A DNA stretch of 64,000 nt from Primulina eburnea (Eukaryota; Streptophyta; Magnoliopsida; Lamiales; Gesneriaceae): the NCBI RefSeq assembly GCF_022965805.1, contig NW_027331273.1, positions 62,001-126,000 of the forward strand, in the 5' to 3' direction. The translations under genes were made by a program, and so were the position numbers. Positions 33,415-43,013 of the stretch are shown in pieces. Each line of letters begins with the position of its first letter. Within the stretch, counting starts at the first letter, position 1. The notes under the pieces were generated by a model. That model was not told where the DNA came from. It worked only from the letters and a program-made list of their open reading frames with translations, and did no database searches.

Positions 33415-35325
33415 TCACATATTGAGCTCTTTCTGAGAGAACAAATACTTCAAAATCTTGTGGTCCGTGAAAATTTCACACTTTTCGCCGTACAAATAAT
33501 GTCTCCAAATCTTCATGGCGAAAACCACAGCTGCCAGCTCCAAATCGTGCGTAGGATAATCCTTCTCGTAATCCTTCAACTGGCGAGAAGCATAGGCGAT
33601 TACCTTACCACGTTGCATCAGCACTGCACCAAGACCTTTCTTCGACGCATCGGTAAAAACAACAAAATCCTCGAAACCACTGGGCAATGCAAGAACAGGA
33701 GCTGTCGTCAACTTATCCTTCAACTCTTGAAATCCACTCTGGCAATCATTGGACCACTCGAACTTCACAGTCTTCCTCGTCAGATTGGTTAATGGCAGGG
33801 CAATCTTGGAAAAATCCGAAATGAAACGACGATAGTAACCCGCCAAACCAAGGCAACTGCGTACCTCTGATACAGTGGTAGGAATATGCCATTTCTGAAT
33901 CGCCTCGATCTTGGCTGGATCAACAGCTATGCCATCCTTCGAAACAACATGGCCTAGAAAAGAAATCTGCTCCAACCAGAACTCACACTTCTTCAACTTA
34001 GCATACAACCTCTTCTCTCTCAACAACTGAAGAACCACTCTGAGGTGCTCTGCATGAAGCTCTCTGGTCTTGGAATAAATCAGAATGTGGTCGATGAAAA
34101 CAATGACGAAGCTATCCAAAAACGGCTTGAACACACGGTTCATCAGATCCATGAAGACCGAAGGAGCATTGGTCAGACCAAAAGACATCACAAGAAATTC
34201 ATAATGACCGTACCTGGTCCGGAACGCTGTCTTAGGGATATCAGACTCCCTAACCTTCAACTGATAATAGCCAGATCGTAGATCAATCTTTGAGAACACG
34301 GTAGCCCCCTGCAACTGATCGAACAAATCATCTATCCGTGGCAACGGATATTTATTCTTGATCGTCACTTTGTTGAGCTCTATGTAATCAATGCAAAGCC
34401 GCAACGACCCATCCTTCTTCTTGACGAAAAGAACCGGAGCTCCCCAAGTTGAAGAACTCGGTCGAATGAAATCTTTATCCAAAAGATCTTGCAACTGCGT
34501 CTTCAACTCCTTCATCTTTGTAGGGGCCATTCTGTACGGAGCCTTAGAAATAGGAACCGTACCTGGAACTAGGTCAATCACAAACTCCACATCTCTGTCC
34601 GGCGGCAAACCCGGAACATCATCCTCAAACACATCAGAGAACTCTCTCACCACATCAATACCATCAATATTCGACTTCACAATCTTATCCACATCCACAA
34701 TAGAAGCCAAGAACCCATCACATCCTCTACACAACAATTTCTCAGCCTCAAGACAAGAAATAAAAGGAAGGACCAGCGAAGTACCTGCACTGGCGAGCAT
34801 ACCTTCCCTATTGCCATCATCTTCCTTCGTCATGGTAAAGATGCGACCCTGAACCTTCTCTTTACTCGCTCCTCTTGGACAGTCTTTGGCAATATGGCCT
34901 GCAGTGCCACAACGGTAACAAGTATGAGTACCGAATCTACACTCTCCTCTATGATGTCGACTGCACTTGGGACACAAAGGCTTCTCGGGATCAAATGGAA
35001 CTGCTGGTGGTTTAGGACTCGGCTCTAACTTGCCTTTCCCCTTGAAACGATATTTACCTCGCTGACTCGAACCATGTCCCCTCTGAGCAATGGCTTGATG
35101 CCTCGCCTGCCTCTCCCTAGCAATGTCTTTCTCATCTTGCTCAGCCAACAACGCCTTAGACACAATCTCCTTGAACGTCACAGCCTTCGACATGTTGATA
35201 TCTCTTCTGATCTCCGCTCGAAGACCTCTGATGAAATGAGCACCTTTGTCTTTGTCGTTGGAAGCAATATACGGGGCAAACAGACAACCCTCCTCGAACT
35301 TCAAGATGTACTCATCAACATTCAT
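33415..35325 (-). pseudogene. Tekay gag C-terminus fused to RT and RNase H, protease missing
   Basis: A 636-codon frame. Residues 1-130 are the gag C-terminal part. The CCHC zinc knuckle [14 protein letters not shown] is at 136-149. The usual aspartic protease (DTGA/DSGA) should follow near 170-190 but is absent: [12 protein letters not shown] runs within about 20 residues into sequence normally found after the protease ([15 protein letters not shown]). RT is about 225-410, with [10 protein letters not shown] at 344-353. The catalytic box reads FIDHILIY, with histidine (413, codon at 34089-34087) in place of the second aspartate. RNase H starts [10 protein letters not shown]. The TGA at the end replaces an arginine codon conserved in LNMRQRRW (family knowledge). 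Confidence 0.87.
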
Positions 35326-35331
35326 ACCTCC

Positions 35332-35832
35332 CTATCGAAGCTCCAAGAACTCAGTCACCTTCCTAGCTCGAAGGGCATCTGGGAAGTACTTATCATAGAA
35401 AAGATCGGTGAACTCTTGCCACTTCAAAGCCGGTAGATCAACACTAACCTTGGTCGCATTCCACCAAATACGTGTAGCCTTGACTAACATGAACACTGCA
35501 CAACTGATTCTGTCTTTATCCTCGTAGTTGAGATGATCAAAGATAGCCTCGAGTGCTTTGATCCACTCTACGGCCACTAACGGATCAGTGCTCCCTGCAA
35601 ATTCCGGTGGATCCATCCTCTTGAAAGCAGTAAAGATGCCATCGGTACCAACTGCTTGAGCTACTTGGCCTCTCACTTGACCTCTGCCTTGGCCTGCACC
35701 TTGCATACGAAGAAACTGCTGAATCTGCTCACTATGGACCTTGGCTTGCTCTTTCAACAACTTGCCGAACTCATCGACAACTCTAGAGGAAGAACTATCC
35801 TCACCCTCTACGGCTTTCCTCTTAGGAGGCAT
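35332..35832 (-). pseudogene. Tekay gag N-terminus
   Basis: The ATG (35832) starts MPPKRKAVEGED. This and the following 166 codons are the capsid part (DPPEFAGSTDPLVAVEWI, FTDLFYDKYFPDALR). A single TAG at 35332-35334 separates it in the same frame from the next segment, two codons before its ATG. It probably arose from a CAG codon. The gag capsid protein packages the element RNA in the cytoplasm. Confidence 0.85.
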
Positions 35833-35949
35833 ACTCTACAATGTGCTCACAAAAAGTAAATCAATAGATAACAATGAATAGACGTAGAAGAAGACATACC
35901 CGGACAGTTGAAAGTAGACGAAGTCATATGCATTGGTCCGAAGAACGGT

Positions 35950-35961
35950 GCTCTGATACCA
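35950..35961 (-). other. tRNA-iMet primer binding site of the Tekay element
   Basis: TGGTATCAGAGC on the element strand, five bases inside the 5' LTR. Confidence 0.9.
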
Positions 35962-35966
35962 CTAAA

Positions 35967-37597
35967 TGTGACACCTCTACCCAATTTAATTAAAATACAG
36001 CGGAATTTAAAATTTTTACTTGAAGGGAGGAAGGATTCAAGTACATTTCCATAAAACATTTTCAATCAAAAGTAATTACATGATCATTCAAATGATATAA
36101 CAAAAAATACAATTCCTATGATCATGTCCAAAAATACCAACAAAATAACATCTTCCTCTTTCTCTATATGCATATGACTCCGGCCCACAGTCAACGTCCT
36201 GGCCCGTCACTCTGATCTGCATCACATGAAATAACTGAAATGAGTATAAAACTCAGCAAGTGGAACTCTTACATAGCAATAGACATAGCATACTCTGAAA
36301 ATCATAGCTTTAAAAACGTAAATACCATCAACTCTGAAATGTGAATATCATAGCATGAATAATAATAACGATGGTATTTCTCTTTTCTCTGGTATGGATT
36401 GACATCTATATAGTATCTCTGTCTCTTACCTATATCCCATCGATATAAATCGACAACTCTGAGGTATATAAGCCTATGGTCGTTGATCAACTAATTGCAT
36501 GCAATCTCTGACTATGTATCTATCAATCCATAAAACATTTGAACTCTCGCTTTGGCATTTATCAATCACTTTGAAGACTCTTTTCTCTTGTATTCTTTTT
36601 TTACAATTGTGACATATAATGCCTCCATAATATACAACATAGTGAATCAATACATAAACATGAATCAAATGAAGGGAATAACACATTAACACCATTGAAA
36701 AACAATACATATAGTATCATGTGAGCACAAAGGATGAAATTCCACTTACAACCACTTGAAACCTCCAATCTAAACTCTTGGTTGAAATCCTACAACAATA
36801 AACCATAAATCACACCATTAACAACTCAATAACGAAGAACCCATGCCAATTAATCCATAAAACAAACACATTCAACAAACCCATATCATCTCTCTCTCCA
36901 AAACCAAGAAATAACCATACCAAAAGCTTACCTTAGCTTCCTAGCACCAAGAAGAACTTCAATCTCAACTCAAATCACCAACTAAGAGCTTGGATTAAAG
37001 AAAAGAAAGGAAGGAATGAAGAAACTCTAGCCTCCAAGGAGAGAAAATCGAGAAGTGAGGGAAAAGAATGGGGAAAAGTGAGCCAACCCATACCTTATAT
37101 CACTTAAAAATCCGAAAATGCGCTTATACTGTGCGCGACAGCCGGTGCTCTCCAACCCTTACCGCGGGTGCGCTAAGCTCACGGCAATCCCACCAAATTT
37201 CTGAAAATGACGACCGCGGGCGGTACCAACTTGACCGCGGGTGCGGTGCCTACACCGCGGGTGCGGTACACTTAACACCGCGGGTGCGGTGAGTCCACGG
37301 CATTCCTACTCAAAATGCTGAAATTAAGACCGCGGGTGCGCTGCTGCAAGGACCGCGGGTGCGGTGATGTCACGGCCAAGACAAAATCTAATGCAACTAA
37401 AATCGAACCGAAACGCTGATACAAAACAACCACCATCCATGAACACCAACAATACCACAAAACAATAATAACCAACCATACTATAACCCATAAACACAAC
37501 TCTTAACATCTAAACCAAAAATATACTAAACCCAACCAATAAGTCTAATAACATACGAAAACTTAAACCGTATCGTACACCAGGCTGGCCTATTAAA
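35967..37597 (-). repeat. 5' LTR of the nested Tekay element
   Basis: Pairs with 30089-31724. Its outer terminal CA has changed to AA just before the AATAG duplication. Confidence 0.93.
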
Positions 37598-38629
37598 AAT
37601 AGGCTCGCCAAAGCCTTGTTCTTGAGCAAGAAGTTGCTCACGCATCTGTTTTAACTTATCAGATAGAATCACAATAACATTTTTATCCTGAACAGCAGTA
37701 GGAACACTAGAATCAAAATTCGATTCAAGAACTTTCAGAGCTGATTCTAGCTTCTGACATTTTAGCTGATCGAGGATGAAACTCCTTCTGCGCAAGGCCT
37801 CGATGATATTTTCCGTTTTTGCAAGCTGAAAAATTTTATTCTCTGCATTCATCATTTTGGCATAGTTCCCTTTTGTCTTAAAGTAAGCAAAAGAATGGAA
37901 AAGACGAACTGAGTGCCACTCATAAAAAAAATTCATATCATCATTTGCAGAGGTTTCAATTTCTGCTAGATGAAGATCAACGCCGGTGGTTACAGTTGTT
38001 TTGTGTCCAAAGATTGGTGGTTCTTCGACCATTTTTCCTTTGCCTTTATCATATGAAGAAATAGGCACGATGGGTCGGAAAGCAGAGGACCCACTAGTTG
38101 ATTCTCGAATCACTATTCCAGATGATGGCTTGAAAACAGAAGCAGTAGGTGGTGCTGGAATAGATGTAGTAGCTTGTGCAGTCGCAGAAGTAATGGATCG
38201 AACAGAAGGAACCACTTCTGGAAATACCTGTCTGATAGGTACTTTCTCAATCTCAGACAGTGCTGCTGTCTTCTTGATCTTAAGAATGGTGCGAGGTTTC
38301 TTCTTGGCTGGGGTTGGTACGGGTGGTTGAACATCAGCAGCAGACTCTTCTGATGCTGTTTTATCCGAATCAATCGAAATGATCACTCTTTTCTTTGAAA
38401 TTTTCCTTTGAGGTTTTTGAACCTCAGAAGCAGTTTCTCCAATTTCCTTTTTCAAGGCGACAAACTCCGCCACGGTTGGCTTAGGCCTTAAAGCAAGTAC
38501 GTTCGCAGCATCAATCATGGTTACTGAAGCAGCATCTTGTTCACTGGTAGAGGCGAAACCAGCATCTTTGAGCATTGTGCTGCTTTGAACAGCGAATCCA
38601 GAACTTTTCCTGACAACCATATCCTTCAT
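37598..38629 (-). CDS. Sirevirus accessory ORF, N-terminal-middle part
   Basis: About 340 codons in the same frame as 38651-39163, separated only by one TGA. First a conserved stretch (SSGFAVQSSTMLKDAG), then basic sequence (KKRVIISIDSDKTASEE, KKPRTILKIKKT) that may act as a nuclear signal, then a serine/proline-rich linker, a tyrosine/phenylalanine-rich block (MNFFYEWHSVRLFHSFAY) and a helical end. The Tekay insertion cuts it at 37602, and the last codons of the visible frame belong to Tekay LTR. Function unknown. Confidence 0.65.
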
Positions 38630-38650
38630 AATCCTAAAGATAAAATGACT

Positions 38651-39163
38651 TCAGTCCACTTTGGTTCTCTTAGTGATGGCAATCATCACTTGAACCTTCT
38701 CCTTCGTCAACTTGTCGAAGGTGCCAGCTTTGATCAAAATGGCTTTTGCCACAATATCGGCCAGAATTTGATATTCTATTTTGAGTAATTTCTTGTGACA
38801 AGAGGGAGACACTTCTTCTCCAGAGGCTGAGAACGAGCTAAGCACAACAGACATATCTATCTTGGAAATATCAGATAGTTCAGAAGTACCTGAGAGTGGA
38901 AGAAGGAAGGTCGCTCCTAGAAGTGCGGCATCAATAGAGATGGATGCATCTCCTTGAGAATGAACAATCTTTCCTTCATGTACTGTCGCTTTAGCGTAAA
39001 AATCCAGGAGAGCATTTTTGTAAATTACGGCTGGTGCTTCCAGGAATTTTCTGAGTCCCGATTTCTCAATGTCTTGAAACATTTTAACGAGATTCTCATC
39101 CTTGATGTTGAGAACAGAAGCAAAATTTAATTGATAAGCGTTAAGAGTGTAAGCTCCAGCCAT
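38651..39163 (-). CDS. Sirevirus accessory ORF, conserved N-terminal domain
   Basis: ATG start, 170 codons: MAGAYTLNAYQLNFASVLN, then GLRKFLEAPAVIYKNALLDF and LLKIEYQILADIVAKAIL. From memory, proteins beginning this way are very abundant in Lamiales genomes next to copia sequences, but no function is known to me. The terminal TGA follows KVD where relatives appear to have tryptophan, so TGG to TGA is likely. The frame then resumes at 38650. A globular helical domain is the best guess. Confidence 0.65.
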   Translation of the reverse strand: MAGAYTLNAYQLNFASVLNIKDENLVKMFQDIEKSGLRKFLEAPAVIYKNALLDFYAKATVHEGKIVHSQGDASISIDAALLGATFLLPLSGTSELSDISKIDMSVVLSSFSASGEEVSPSCHKKLLKIEYQILADIVAKAILIKAGTFDKLTKEKVQVMIAITKRTKVD

Positions 39164-39228
39164 TTCTGCACATCTTGAACGAAGTTAAACAAGTATACTC
39201 CAAAATGAAAACTCAAGTAAAAAGAGAG

Positions 39229-39585
39229 TTAGAGTTTGATCCAGGAGTCGAAGCAAAAGTGTTCAGAGAGAAGTTTGAGTATATCATTATTTACGTAATG
39301 ATCCTTGAAATACACTCCTGGAGTTGTAATGTCCACAGTCAAGCAAATCTGTTGCTTCGATTGATATTGAAATGTAGCATCGATTCCTTCCAGAAGCATG
39401 CTAATGCAATAAGAGAGTGCTGGTGGATTGATGATGCTGGAATCATCTATGATGCCCTGTAAGGCATCTAAAAATACATTAGTGCTGACAAGACCCAAGC
39501 TTGCTAGATTCTTTCTAGGCCTTGAGCTTGTTGGAGTCTCTTGTTCCTGTTGAAGTACTTTGCAAGCAAATTGCAGAGAGCTCAT
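39229..39585 (-). CDS. Small ORF between RNase H and the accessory ORF (unknown)
   Basis: 118 codons with ATG start, between the pol end and the accessory ORF on the same strand. It contains GVYFKDHYVNNDILKLLSEHF. I do not recognise it. It could be part of the accessory protein in a different frame or a chance frame. Confidence 0.3.
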   Translation of the reverse strand: MSSLQFACKVLQQEQETPTSSRPRKNLASLGLVSTNVFLDALQGIIDDSSIINPPALSYCISMLLEGIDATFQYQSKQQICLTVDITTPGVYFKDHYVNNDILKLLSEHFCFDSWIKL

Positions 39586-39821
39586 ATTACTGAAGACAAA
39601 AGCTAAATGTAACGCTTCTGGTTAAATAGCATTTGTAGATCTACTGTTTTTACTTTTGCATCGTGTAATGTACTGAAATGGTTTCTAATAAAGTTCCAGT
39701 TTACGTATTTGACTTTCTCTTCTGCTTTTCTGCAAATAACTTACTGTTAGTTCAATATGATAAATAATCGAGTAAGAATAAAGATTAACCAAGATAACAG
39801 AAAATAATCAAGTTAAATCTA

Positions 39822-40104
39822 TCAAACCAAGAGAGTTACGAAAGTAAGAAAACTTATTTTCTGGTAAGGGTTTTGTGAAGATATCTGCTGTTTGTTGATC
39901 AGTAGAAACGTATTCCAGACGAATGTTCTTCTTCTGCACATGATCTCTAATGAAGTGATGTCTGATGTCAATATGCTTCGTTCTGGAATGAAGTACTGGA
40001 TTTTGTGTGATTTCAATTGCACTGGTATTATCACAGAATATAGGTTATTCGGAGGCTTGAATCCCATAGTCTCTTAACTGTTGCTGAATCCACAATATCT
40101 GAGA
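39822..40104 (-). pseudogene. End of Sirevirus RNase H/pol
   Basis: Codons after the TGA at 40105-40107 still read as the copia pol C-terminus (SQILWIQQQLRDYGIQ), then in another frame the terminal part with IRDHVQKK and TKPLPENKF. So one stop and at least one frameshift end pol. Confidence 0.6.
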
Positions 40105-40797
40105 TCAGCAGCTTCCAGCAGCCAGATATTCTGCTTCTGCAGTAGATGTGGCTATGGAAGTCTGCTTCTTGCTAAACCAGGATATCAGCCTATCACCAAG
40201 AAATTGACAAAAACCACTTGTGCTTTTTCGGTCTAGTTTGCAACCTGCATAATCAGCATCTGAATATCCAATAAGATTTAACGATGAATCATTGGGATAC
40301 CATAAGCCGACATTTTGAGTTCCTTTCAAGTACTTCAAAATACGTTTAGCAGCAATATAATGAGATTGTTTGGGGTTAGATTGAAATCTAGCACAAATAC
40401 AAACCGCAAACATGATATCTGGTCTACTGGCAGTTAGATATAATAATGAACCAATAAGACCGCGATACTGAGTTAACTCTACTGGAATGCCATTTTCATC
40501 TTTATCAAGTTTAATAGATGAGATCATTGGATTAGAAGCAGCAGAGCATGCTTCTATTCCGAACTTTTTCAGAAGCTCCTTGGTGTACTTGGCTTGATTT
40601 ATAAAGATTCCAGTTTCCAGTTGCTTAATCTGTAATCCTAAGAAGAATGTTAATTCTCCCATCATACTCATTTCGAATTTATCCTGCATCAAGTTTCCAA
40701 AATTTGCACATAATTTGGGGTTAGTTGACCCAAAAATTATATCATCAACATAGATCTGTACTAAAAGAGTATGCTTATTCTTGACTAAAGTAAACAA
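40105..40797 (-). pseudogene. Sirevirus RT C-terminus and RNase H
   Basis: A 230-codon frame. It opens with the RT catalytic box IYVDDIIFGS, both aspartates intact, then GLQIKQLETGIFINQAKY, and RNase H with GYSDADYAGCKLDRKSTSG and STAEAEYLAAGSC. It is displaced by a one-base deletion near 40915 from the N-terminal RT. The stop at 40105 sits where copia elements normally continue. Confidence 0.85.
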
Positions 40798-40880
40798 AGT
40801 TTTATCTACTGCTCCAATGGTAAAATCATGATCAATAAGAAACTGTGATAGAGTGTTATACCATGCTCTAGGTGCCTGTT

Positions 40881-43010
40881 TTAGACCATATAATGTTTGT
40901 GTAATTTAAATGCATGATGAGGTGAGAAATGATCGATAAAACCTGGAGGTTGTTCGACATAGACTTCTTCTTGTAAGAGACCATTCAGAAAAGCACTTTT
41001 CACATCCATTTGATATACTTTGAAATTCTTGAAAGCAGCAAAGGCTAAGAATATTCTAATTGCTTTGAGCCTTGCTACTGGTGCGTAGGTCTCATCAAAG
41101 TCTATTCCTTCTTCCTGTCTGAAACCTTGAGCTACCAATCTTGCTTTATTTCTCACCACTGTGCCTTCTTCATTGCGTTTGTTTCTAAATACCCACCGAG
41201 TTCCAATGACAGCTTGGTGAGATGATCTAGGTACTAGAAACCAAACTTCATTTCGTTTGAATTGATTCAGCTCTTCTTGCATGGCTTCAATCCAACTAGG
41301 ATCCAGAAGAGCTTCTTCAATTTTCTTTGGTTCATCCTGAGATATAAAAGCAGCATGCATGTATTCATTAAGCATTTGCCTTCTGGTTCTGAAAGGCGCT
41401 GCTGGATTACCAATAACCAATGATGGAGGATGAGATTTTCTCCAGATAAAAGGATTTAAAGGGACATCTTCCTGATTTGATATGTGGAGATTGTTCTCGA
41501 CAGAACCAGTAGTAGGTTCTTGAGTGTCTTTTGCTGGTATTGGTAGATCCAAAGTCTGTACTTCTGGTTCCACTAATGGAATGTCTGGTTCTGGATTTTG
41601 AAGATCCTTGATGTTTGCTTCTACATCATCTTCACTGTCAATTTCCAAATGAATCCTGTCTAGCCTGTTACTTAAATCAGATATGTTAGAAATTTCAGCA
41701 GCACTGCTGTCTTCATCGAAGACAACATGAATTGATTCTTCAACATTAAGAGTTCTATTGTTGAAGATTCTAAAGGCTTTGCTTGCAGCAGAGTAACCAA
41801 GAAATAGTCCAGCATCTGATTTTGAGTCAAATGCAGTTAAATGATTTTTGCCATTATTTAGCACAAAACATTTGTAACCAAACACATGAAAATAAGATAC
41901 GTTAGGCTTCTTCCCCTTCCATATTTCATAAGGGGTCTGATTGTGCCTTTTGTTGACCATAGATCTGTTTTGCGTGTAACAAGCAGTATTGATAGCTTCA
42001 GCCCAGAAGCGCTGAGAGATGTCTGCATCTGCTAGCATTGTTCTAGCTGCTTCTTTTAGAGTTCTATTTCTCCTCTCAGCTACTCCGTTTTGTTGAGGTG
42101 TTCTGGCAGCTGAATATTCATGATGAATCCCCTGTTCATTCAAATATAACTCAAGATACTTGTTAGTGAACTCAGTACCCCGATCACTTCTGATTTTAAT
42201 GATGGTAGTAGATTTTTCATTTTGAATCCTTTTCAGAAGCTTGATCAAGAGACTACTGGTTTGATATTTTCCTGCGAGAAATATTACCCAAGTGAATCTA
42301 GAAAAATCATCAATAACAACAAGAGTATATTTCATTCCCCCTAAGCTCATGATGGGGATTGGACCAAAAAGATCCATATGCAGTAGTTCCAGACATCTTG
42401 AAGTTGATTTGCTATCTTTGTTCTTGAAACTGGATCTTATCTGTTTCCCAAGCTGACAAGCAGAACAAACATGATTTTTAATAAAGTTAATATCAGGTAA
42501 TCCATCAACTATATTCTGCTTCTTGAGATAATTGATTGACTTGAAATTTAGATTATTCAATTTCTTGTGCCATAGCCAGTGTTTATTGCTAAGAGAAGCA
42601 ACTAAGCATGTAGGAGTATTGACATGATTTGAGTTCCAAGAGATTCTGTAAGTATTGCCTTCTCTTTTTCCGGTTAACACAGTAGTTTCAGCAGAATCTC
42701 TAAATATACATGAATGCTTCTGAAAAGCTACAGAATAACCATTATAACATAGTTGACTAATGCTGATTAGATTGTAACAAAGATTGTCAACTAATAACAC
42801 ATCATTGATAGTTATGTTACCATGGATAATCTTACCCTTACCCATGGTTTTACCTTTTGAGTTGTCTCCAAAAGTTATCTTTGGTCCAGTACAACTCACT
42901 ATCTCGGAAAGTAGGTTTTTCTGTCCAGTCATGTGTCTGGAGCATCCACTGTCCAGATACCATGTAGAGTTACTGACTTCTGCTTTCTTTTGCTGTTCCT
43001 GCAAACACAA
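40881..43010 (-). pseudogene. Sirevirus pol: protease, integrase, RT N-terminus
   Basis: About 709 codons, in the same frame as gag and separated from it by one TAA (43016-43014), so there is no separate ATG. The protease motif is [13 protein letters not shown] at about residues 18-30. The GAG-pre-integrase domain is near 145-195 ([20 protein letters not shown]). The integrase DDE core has [19 protein letters not shown] and [19 protein letters not shown]. The RT fingers begin at [12 protein letters not shown] and include [26 protein letters not shown] and [12 protein letters not shown]. The frame ends in KHYMV, where the family reads [14 protein letters not shown] single missing A near 40915 explains it. 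Confidence 0.9.
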
Positions 43011-43013
43011 ATT

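Larger units (their letters stand above)
30089..37597 (-). mobile_element. Tekay/Del chromovirus nested in the Sirevirus
   Basis: LTRs at 30089-31724 (1636 bp) and 35967-37597 (1631 bp), nearly identical, start or end TGTGACACC and CTATTACA (CTATTAAA at the mutated right edge). AATAG at 30084-30088 and 37598-37602 is the 5-bp target duplication. Minus-strand order: tRNA-iMet primer site, gag, RT, RNase H, integrase, chromodomain-type tail, polypurine tract. It splits the Sirevirus accessory ORF. The protease region is deleted and four changes in coding sequence disable it, though most of the polyprotein frame is still in register. Confidence 0.94.

Noticed and set aside
33460..34852. Plus-strand frames of 78-153 codons
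   Set aside because: They are antisense shadows of the Tekay RT and gag.
28834..39163. Accessory Sirevirus protein as an envelope
   Set aside because: There is no signal peptide, transmembrane helix or cleavage motif. Coiled coil and low-complexity linkers dominate.
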